Origin: Streptomyces flavochromogenes
GTDB taxonomy: Bacteria; Actinomycetota; Actinomycetes; Streptomycetales; Streptomycetaceae
DNA: 11,096 bases
Direction: 5' to 3'
NCBI RefSeq assembly: GCF_000717595.1
Contig: NZ_JNZO01000064.1
Span: forward strand, 1 to 11,096
Positions within the stretch are counted from its first letter, which is position 1; each line of letters begins with the position of its first letter. The notes beneath the pieces were generated by a model. The model saw only the letters and a list, made by a program, of their open reading frames with translations, was not told the DNA's origin and searched no databases. A program made the translations under genes and the position numbers. Shown one piece after another: positions 6,995 through 11,096 of the stretch.

Positions 6995-7504
6995 GGCCGC
7001 ATCGTATGTCTCTCTCGAACAGCCGTGATCATCAGCCGCCCTTACCTAGGAGCACCCGGAACCAGCCCTCCCGGGCGCTTTCCGCCGGGACTCACCGGCG
7101 CTGATCCAAACGAAACTGCCTAGGCGCCCCTTCGAAGGCGCCCAGCGTATGTGACGCCGAGGTGGTCGATGACCTCGGCAAGGGTACGGAGCGGATTCCG
7201 CCTGAGACGGTACGGCCACAATCGGCGAGCAGGGGCCGCACCGCGCCGGCCGGTGCTCCGCCCCGCGCCATCTCCCCACGGCTCGGGCGGCAGTCACACC
7301 CGGCACCATTCCCGGGTGGTGACGAAACCGCGGGCGCCGACGCCCGATGCGGAGGTGACGAGGAGTTCACTGCACCATCCCCAGTCCGGCCGCCCCCCAT
7401 GTGTCGCGGGCACGTCCCCGGGCGCCGGCATGCACCGCGGGAACCGGGGTAGGCGCGGCTCCGAGCCGGGCGGCCGGCGCCCAGGCGGCGAGGAGAGATC
7501 CACT
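6995..7504. other. About 500 bases without a supported gene
   Basis: No frame here has both a start and recognisable conservation. On the minus strand one frame, open from about 7311 to a TAG near 7122, ends in a protein-like stretch (RNPLRTLAEVIDHLGVTYAG) with no start codon, possibly a decayed gene end. GGCGCC occurs twice around TTCGAA at 7122-7141 and could fold into a six-base-pair stem. The right part should contain the promoter of the gene at 7505, but no hexamers stand out. Confidence 0.4.
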
Positions 7505-7732
7505 GTGCTGATGGCCCATCCCGTGGTGCTGAGCAAGCTGGTCGAGGAGTACGAGGCACTGAGCGTGCTGCACGCGGAGGACGGAAGCCGCGAGGTGCGT
7601 CGGCGCATGGAGGACCTCGCCTACACGCTGTGTGTCTCCACCGGCACCCGGGACGTCGACACCGCGCTGATCGCCGCCCGCCACCGCCTGCCCGGAGCCC
7701 GCCCCGAGGACGACTCGGTCCTGATGGCCTGA
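7505..7732 (+). CDS. DUF5133-type small protein
   Basis: 75 residues from the GTG at 7505, which has AGGAGAG upstream with seven bases of spacing; the ATG at 7511 would leave 13. The sequence starts LMAHPVVLSKLVEEYEAL and continues with RRRMEDLAYTLCVSTGTRDV and ALIAARHRLPGARPEDDSVL. This matches the pattern I know from the DUF5133 family, small helical proteins in Streptomyces with one conserved Cys (Cys43 here) in a TLCVSTGT segment. The biochemical role is unknown; in other genomes I recall members near regulators and secondary-metabolism genes. Here it is alone, with a very strong hairpin after it, so it is probably transcribed as a single gene. A longer upstream in-frame extension to 7151 shows no conservation and was rejected. 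Confidence 0.85.
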   Translation: MLMAHPVVLSKLVEEYEALSVLHAEDGSREVRRRMEDLAYTLCVSTGTRDVDTALIAARHRLPGARPEDDSVLMA

Positions 7733-7784
7733 ACCGGTCCGACCCGCGTCGGGGAGGGCGCGGGACGGACCGGGACAGCCCGAT

Positions 7785-7816
7785 GGCGCCTGCCGGGCCA
7801 GGGCCCGGCAGGCGCC
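7785..7816 (+). terminator. Perfect 15-bp hairpin terminator after the DUF5133 gene
   Basis: Positions 7785-7799 (starting GGCGCCTGCC) are perfectly complementary to 7802-7816, with only AG between them; in practice a 14-bp stem with a four-base loop. It begins 53 bases after the stop codon at 7732 and is followed by CTTGTCCTT, a mildly pyrimidine-rich tail. Long GC stems without a full U-tract are the usual streptomycete terminator form. Confidence 0.78.
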
Positions 7817-7909
7817 CTTGTCCTTCCCAGAGTCAGGAGTCCAGAACTGCCGTTCCGGAACTTCGTCGCCTGGGTGAGGATCACTGTCGAAGACGGCACC
7901 ACGCGGGGA

Positions 7910-8175
7910 GGGCCCCAGACCTGAGGACCCTCGCACAGGCGGCCTGCCGGGCCCGAACGATGCCGAGATCGCCGTACGCCCCAGCACTGACACCCGGCAG
8001 ACCGAGCTTGCGTGGAGGGGGCGGCCCTCGACGTCGAGGCGCTGCACGTAGCTGGTGACGGACGGCGCCGCCGGGCCCGGGCGTCACTTCGGCGCTCGGC
8101 CACGCGATCCGCGCGGACGCGAGGACCTGCTCGCTCGCCAAGGCGAGCAGGTCGGCGACAGTGAGGGGGCGTCAT
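7910..8175 (-). pseudogene. Decayed N-terminal fragment, possibly phosphotransferase-like
   Basis: On the minus strand a possible ATG at 8175 is followed, after a one-base shift, by TVADLLALASEQVLASARIA and WPSAEVTPGPGG. A second frame then gives VTSYVQRLDVEGRPLHA, and the first frame resumes with KLGLPGVSAGAYGDLGIVRA RQAACARVL. Together these read as one plausible beta-strand-rich chain in which VTSYVQRLDVEGRPLHAKLG resembles the start of an N-lobe of streptomycete aminoglycoside-phosphotransferase-like proteins. The end is lost before any catalytic motif, so no activity can remain. The family match is from memory and tentative; that the region is a broken gene is firmer than what the gene was. 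Confidence 0.42.
8125..8152. repeat. Perfect 10-bp inverted repeat inside the decayed gene
   Basis: ACCTGCTCGC (8125-8134) and GCGAGCAGGT (8143-8152) are exact reverse complements with eight bases between them. The repeat falls inside the coding fragment for DLLALASEQVLAS, so codon constraint could produce it by chance. No T-tract follows on either strand. Confidence 0.6.
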
Positions 8176-8312
8176 GCCGACCACCCGCCCGCCACGGCCA
8201 TCAGCGATCGGGGCTGACGGCAGACGCCGTCGGCGGGCATCGCGGCGAGAATGTAGAAAACGGATGCGGGGCCGATGGTGCTCACCGTCTCCGTAGCTTT
8301 GTTCACGAGAAC

Positions 8313-8336
8313 GGGTTCTGGCTCGCTTTCCGTGAA
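8313..8336 (+). repeat. ISL3-like terminal sequence, copy 1
   Basis: GGGTTCTG, seven variable bases, then TTCCGTGAA. It matches the sequence at 10997-11020 at 18 of 24 positions, with identical outer (8) and inner (9) blocks. It lies directly upstream of an ISL3 transposase, as expected for a left terminal repeat. Confidence 0.65.
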
Positions 8337-8455
8337 GCGCGTACGTTGCGCGACTGCTGACGTCCGCAGCAGCGTCAGCCGCGTCCTGGAAGTTGCCTGA
8401 AAATGATCAGTGCCGATCTTGCGGTGGACGACAGTTCGGCGTCCTGGAAGGGACA

Positions 8456-8976
8456 TTGCTCCGTCTGAAGGGGCTGTTGTTCCCGTCGGTCGCGGACGTG
8501 ACGGTGCTGTCAGTGGACGTGAACGACGAGGCGATACGCGTCGAGGCCCGCAGTGCGGCGGCCGAGGCGGTGTGTCCGAGTTGCGGGTGCTCTTCAAGCC
8601 GAATACACAGCTCCTACCTGCGGTTTACCGCCGATGTGCCTAGCGCAGGACGACGGGTGGTTCTGTGCCTGCGAATCCGCAGTTTCTTCTGAGTACGGAC
8701 GGCGAACGTTCGTCGAGCAGATACCGGAGCTGATCAGGAAATACCGGTGGACCGAACGTCCTCGGTCGACCCTGGCCATGGTCGGCCTCGCCCTCGCAGG
8801 CCGGGCCGGCGCCCGGATGCCGAGCCTCTTCGGAGTGTCTGTCAGCCGCAGTACGGTGCCGCGGCTGGTCGACACGCTGCCCGAGCCGGACGTGCCTGCC
8901 CAGCGGGTGGTGGGCATCGATGAGTACGCCCCCCTCAAGGGCCGCGTCTACGGCACCGTGCTGGTCGACTGCGAGA
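8456..8976 (+). pseudogene. ISL3-family transposase, N-terminal part, frameshifted and truncated
   Basis: From a TTG at 8456 (GGAAGGG three bases upstream) the chain reads LLRLKGLLFPSVADVTVLSV, then the zinc-ribbon-like CPSCGCSSSRIHSSYLRF and AGRRVVLCLRIRSFF. A one-base loss near 8690 moves it to another frame: RRTFVEQIPELIRKY, RSTLAMVGLALAGRAGARMP, SVSRSTVPRLVDTLPEPDVP and VVGIDEYAPLKGRVYGTVLV. The first catalytic Asp (GIDEYA) is present. The chain then breaks off near 8976, so the remaining catalytic residues are missing. An in-frame TTG at 8393 is an alternative start without conservation. Confidence 0.82.
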
Positions 8977-9333
8977 CTTCAGCGTGCCCGCCACCGCCAG
9001 TGCCTGCGCGTCCTGGCCCCCGAACCAGCCTGACAGCCCCACGGCGGACAAGGCTTACAGCAACGGTCCGTGCCGGGAGTATCTGCGGCGCCGGGGCATC
9101 CGACACACCCTCCCGGAGGAGACCGACAGTCAGGCAGCCCGCCTGCGCAAAGGACCCCGCGGCGGACGGCCACCGGGTTTCGACGAAGAGCGGTCCAAAA
9201 ACGCAAAACTGTCGAACGGGCGATCAACCGACTCAAGCACGCCAGAGCAGTGGCCACCCGCTACGACAAGCGAGGCTACGTCTTTCTCGGCACCGCGACC
9301 GCCACAGCCCTCATCATCCGGCTCCGCACATGA
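8977..9333 (+). pseudogene. C-terminal third of an IS5-family transposase, frameshifted
   Basis: The fragment starts close to 8977 (SVPAT) and gives PDSPTADKAYSNGPCREYLR and RGIRHTLPEETDSQAARLRK, then GGRPPGFDEER. Near 9195 it changes frame to KTVERAINRLKHARAVATRY and ends DKRGYVFLGTATATALIIRL RT at the TGA 9331-9333. The ADKAYS Asp and the TVERAIN Glu of the DDE set are visible; the first Asp and the whole N-terminal domain are absent. It belongs to yet another IS5 subgroup than copies 1 and 2. Confidence 0.85.
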
Positions 9334-9378
9334 TCGACCTGAGAAGTACTGCTGGTGTCTCTGGCCGTGGGGCCCGAA

Positions 9379-9813
9379 TCAGTCTCCGGTGAAGCCCCAA
9401 AAGCACAGTTCTGCCGGGTGTCCCTCAGCGTCGTAAACGATCGTGCAGCAGCCGGAGCCGCGGTCGAACGGAGGGAACCAGCCGTCTCCGGCCCGCTTCA
9501 GGGCCTGCTCGACAACATCCCGCCCCGGCCGCGTCGTCCCGAACAGTTCGACGACTTCCGCCGCTTCGACCACCCTTACATCACCAGGCTCCTCCATATG
9601 TTCCTCGCAACGGACCACGCGCTCGACGTCCAGCACCGAATGCGCCGGCTCCTCCTCCAGCCAAGCGCTCGCCATCAGCGCTGCCAGCGTCTCGATGCCT
9701 GCTTCCTGGTAGTCCTCGAAGTCTTCAGCGAAGACCCTCTCGCGAAGACCGTCCAGTGCATCCTGCTCACTGTGCTGGAAAGGCGTGAAGTACGACCATT
9801 TACTCGCTCCCAT
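9379..9813 (-). CDS. Conserved hypothetical protein (MGASKW-type)
   Basis: 144 residues from the ATG at 9813. I recall an uncharacterised actinobacterial family that starts MGASKW or MGASRW followed by YFTPFQ, carries a HSVLDVERV segment in the middle and an FGTxRP segment, and ends in a strand-rich CFWGFTGD. All these are here: MGASKWSYFTPFQ at 1-13, HSVLDVERVV at 58-67, ELFGTTRPGRDVVEQAL at 89-105 and TIVYDAEGHPAELCFWGFTG at 124-143. There is no signal peptide or membrane segment, so a cytoplasmic, acidic protein is expected. Function is unknown; the overall look (small, acidic, beta-rich end, often solitary) resembles immunity-protein-like families, but nothing here proves that. Only AAGG about ten bases upstream marks the start. 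Its stop lies 45 bases from the IS5 fragment, convergent to it. Confidence 0.82.
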   Translation of the reverse strand: MGASKWSYFTPFQHSEQDALDGLRERVFAEDFEDYQEAGIETLAALMASAWLEEEPAHSVLDVERVVRCEEHMEEPGDVRVVEAAEVVELFGTTRPGRDVVEQALKRAGDGWFPPFDRGSGCCTIVYDAEGHPAELCFWGFTGD

Positions 9814-10004
9814 GCCTGCGAACCTTACTGATGGCCTGAGACCGAAGCCCTTGGCACGTCACCGCAGCATGATCGTCCGGACAGGTCCTGATCGGGTGAC
9901 GCCGGTGAGAGTGGGGTGAGGGCGGCAACGGACAAGGCTCCCATGCCGTTGGGGGAGGTACTCGAAGTCTCAACCCAGGGGCACAGAAGTCCTGTTGGTT
10001 CGCC

Positions 10005-10275
10005 ATCCTGCCGCCCCGACCTCCCGCATGCCCTGGTCGAGTGGGTGACCATGCTCATCGTCAGCCGTGAGGGTGACCGCCGGTGCGAACTCCCGCCCGC
10101 ACCAGCGCGCGCTCGTCGCTCCGGTGTACCTGCGCCGCCACGACACCCTCCCCTGGGTCGCGGCCAGGCTTCGGGAATATCCGTCGGCACCGTCCACGCG
10201 TATGTCACCGCCGTGACCGGTCTGCTCGCCCACCACACTCCGGGCCTGCTCAAGACGCTGCGCGAGCACCATCCG
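10005..10275 (+). pseudogene. N-terminal fragment of an IS5-type transposase (HTH part), decayed
   Basis: One frame gives VGSPSCRPDLPHALVEWVTM LIVSREGDRRC; a second gives HQRALVAPVYLRRHDTL; the first resumes with GISVGTVHAYVTAVTGLLAH and PGLLKTLREH. Together this is the helix-turn-helix domain of a streptomycete transposase-family protein of the DDE_Tnp_4 type. The catalytic domain is missing entirely after about 10275. The flanking stretches 9814-10004 and 10276-10424 contain nothing else I can name apart from a CCGGGC/GCCCGG hairpin at 10383-10398. Confidence 0.65.
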
Positions 10276-10424
10276 AGCCAGCCGACCCGGAACCATCCCT
10301 GCGCTGGCGGGGAGCAGGCCGCCGCTCTCGCCGGGATGACGGCGCCGGAGGCGCGATCCCCGCGCTGTCTCGGATGCGGGTACCGGGCCTTCGCCCGGAA
10401 CAGGCGTCGTGAAATCATCAAGCG

Positions 10425-10856
10425 ATGACCGAACCGACCAGCGACGACGGCCGCACCTTCCGGCGCGAGACCGAGCGAGTCGTCAACGAGATCGCCCAGG
10501 GGTTCCGCACGTTGGACGCTGGTGTGAGCTGGTTCTCCGACCTCGCCCCAACACGCCAGCAGATGGTTCTGCAGGAAGTCGCCGGCTATGCGATGCAGGC
10601 GCACATCACAGCCGCGGACGGCCGTACGGGGGTGGCACGGTCCGGTGTGAAGCCCACGGCCAGCCCCTCGGGAATGATCTGTATGGACCCGCCCCGCTAC
10701 GGGTTCGCGGGCCTGCCCTCCGCCGAACACGTCAAGGCGTTCCGGGTCCTCGTCTCCGTGTTCACCGTTGCTGACACTCGCCGCCGCGAGACGTACTGCA
10801 AAGGCGCCTGCGGACATGCATGGCACAACCTGCCGGCGGCAACCGAGCATCCGTAG
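10425..10856 (+). CDS. DUF5958-type conserved protein with a C-terminal Cys/His cluster
   Basis: 143 residues from the ATG at 10425; no clear ribosome site. It shows the order I associate with the streptomycete DUF5958 family: an N-terminal NEIAQGFRTLDAGVSWF segment (21-37), a helix with the loss of order around GYAMQAHITAADG (54-66), SGVKPTASPSGM (73-84), VKAFRVLVSVFTVADTRRRE (103-122) and finally TYCKGACGHAWHNL (123-136). Cys125, Cys129, His131 and His134 have the spacing of a small zinc site, though the family's biochemistry is not known to me. No membrane segment or signal peptide. It stands alone between an IS fragment and an ISL3-like end, so no partner can be suggested from context. 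Confidence 0.8.
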   Translation: MTEPTSDDGRTFRRETERVVNEIAQGFRTLDAGVSWFSDLAPTRQQMVLQEVAGYAMQAHITAADGRTGVARSGVKPTASPSGMICMDPPRYGFAGLPSAEHVKAFRVLVSVFTVADTRRRETYCKGACGHAWHNLPAATEHP

Positions 10857-10996
10857 CATCGGCCATTCCGGCTTTGGATGGGCTGACCATCGGGCGGCCC
10901 CTCCCGAGTGACATCCGTCCGCAGGTCAGCGCGCTGCGCGTGGGGAGAAAAGTGAGCAGCTCCGGGGAACCGTTGAGCACCGGTTGGGGAAACTCA

Positions 10997-11020
10997 GGGT
11001 TCTGTCCGCACTTCCGTGAA
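10997..11020 (+). repeat. ISL3-like terminal sequence, copy 2
   Basis: GGGTTCTG-N7-TTCCGTGAA, the same outer and inner blocks and spacing as at 8313-8336. The orientation places the element body to the right, outside the window. No other feature was seen between the DUF5958 gene stop (10856) and this point. Confidence 0.55.
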
Positions 11021-11066
11021 CGATCTCTCAGCACCCTCTCTGCTGGCCGGTCGATACGATCGACGG

Positions 11067-11096
11067 GTGATGGACGAACCTGTGATTGAGCTGTCA
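11067..11096 (+). CDS. Possible gene start running off the right edge
   Basis: GTG ATG GAC GAA at 11067-11078 opens a frame that stays open to the last base (MDEPVIELS from the ATG at 11070). TACGAT at 11055-11060, six bases before the GTG, is a fair -10 hexamer, which would suit a leaderless transcript; there is no ribosome site. Lying 47 bases inside an ISL3-like left end, it may be the transposase start of that element. Ten codons are too few to assign a family. Confidence 0.3.
   Translation, partial: MMDEPVIELS

Larger units (their letters stand above)
8313..8976 (+). mobile_element. Left part of an ISL3-family element
   Basis: The left end is inferred at 8313, where GGGTTCTG-N7-TTCCGTGAA begins; a very similar sequence occurs again at 10997. 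The transposase start lies 143 bases inward, a plausible ISL3 leader length. The element stops at about 8976, where ISL3 transposase sequence passes into an unrelated IS5-family transposase. No right terminus is present in the window, so the element is a truncated left half. Confidence 0.6.

Noticed and set aside
7122..7311. Minus-strand open frame ending in PLRTLAEVIDHLGVTYAG
   Set aside because: The C-terminal stretch looks protein-like, but there is no start codon after the upstream stop, no ribosome site and no family that I recognise. It is mentioned in the gap entry only.
8216..8231. GACGGC-AGAC-GCCGTC hairpin as a regulatory element
   Set aside because: A six-base-pair stem with no T-tract and no neighbouring gene end; not above what is expected by chance in G+C-rich sequence.
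10083..10398. Short hairpins such as CCGGGC-CTTC-GCCCGG at 10383-10398 as a terminator or attenuator before the DUF5958 gene
   Set aside because: Six-base-pair G+C stems are common by chance at this composition, no T-tract follows, and it lies just before a start codon rather than after a gene.
9825..10859. A 344-residue minus-strand open frame
   Set aside because: It is antisense to the decayed transposase fragment and the DUF5958-type gene, is Arg/Gly/Ser-rich and shows no motif; a G+C-driven shadow.
1..11096. CRISPR arrays, tRNA or rRNA genes, toxin-antitoxin pairs, phage genes
   Set aside because: Looked for on both strands by eye; no regularly spaced repeats, no cloverleaf with a TTCGA-type T-loop in context, no ribosomal RNA blocks and no paired small genes of known toxin-antitoxin form were seen.

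Overview
The window looks like a piece of a Streptomyces (or close actinomycete) accessory region. Base composition is very G+C-rich, coding frames use G/C-ending codons, GGAG-type ribosome sites precede most intact genes, and several proteins belong to families I know mainly from Streptomyces (DUF5133- and DUF5958-type proteins, IS630/IS5/ISL3 transposases of the streptomycete type). Family names come from recall of conserved sequence, not from a database search.

Layout from left to right. Positions 72-2565 hold a well-preserved redox module: a zinc-free quinone-oxidoreductase-like MDR enzyme and a short-chain dehydrogenase, both on the minus strand, with a TetR-family regulator diverging from them over a 110-base intergenic region that carries an AT-rich dyad. 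Positions 2674-3817 are a frameshifted IS630 transposase. Positions 3908-4384 (minus) encode an intact double-unit tautomerase-fold protein that lacks the usual Pro after Met; its upstream region carries two similar 16-base operator-like palindromes 36 bases apart. Positions 4612-6660 are transposon debris: a Tn3-type transposase fragment, a decayed IS5-family copy with a 21-base internal tandem duplication, and a second, opposite IS5-family copy whose 3' end is cut off at the junction with the first. Positions 6686-6994 (minus) encode a small CxxC protein of unknown function. After about 500 bases without a clear gene, 7505-7732 encodes a DUF5133-type small protein followed by a 15-bp perfect hairpin. 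Positions about 7910-8175 (minus) are a decayed fragment that I tentatively match to a phosphotransferase-like protein. Positions 8313-9333 are an ISL3-family left half joined to the C-terminal third of an IS5-family transposase. Positions 9379-9813 (minus) and 10425-10856 (plus) are two intact small genes flanking another degraded IS transposase fragment. The right edge carries a second ISL3-like terminus (10997-11020), and a possible coding start runs out of the window.

The only genes that clearly work together are the two oxidoreductases and their divergent TetR regulator; the likely logic is repressor-controlled detoxification or redox metabolism of an unknown small molecule. The rest is small orphan genes separated by at least seven dead transposase copies of four families. 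I saw no CRISPR array, toxin-antitoxin pair, phage module, rRNA or tRNA. I found no convincing new multi-gene system; the most interesting signals are the Pro1-less tautomerase with its paired operators, and the paired ISL3-like ends.
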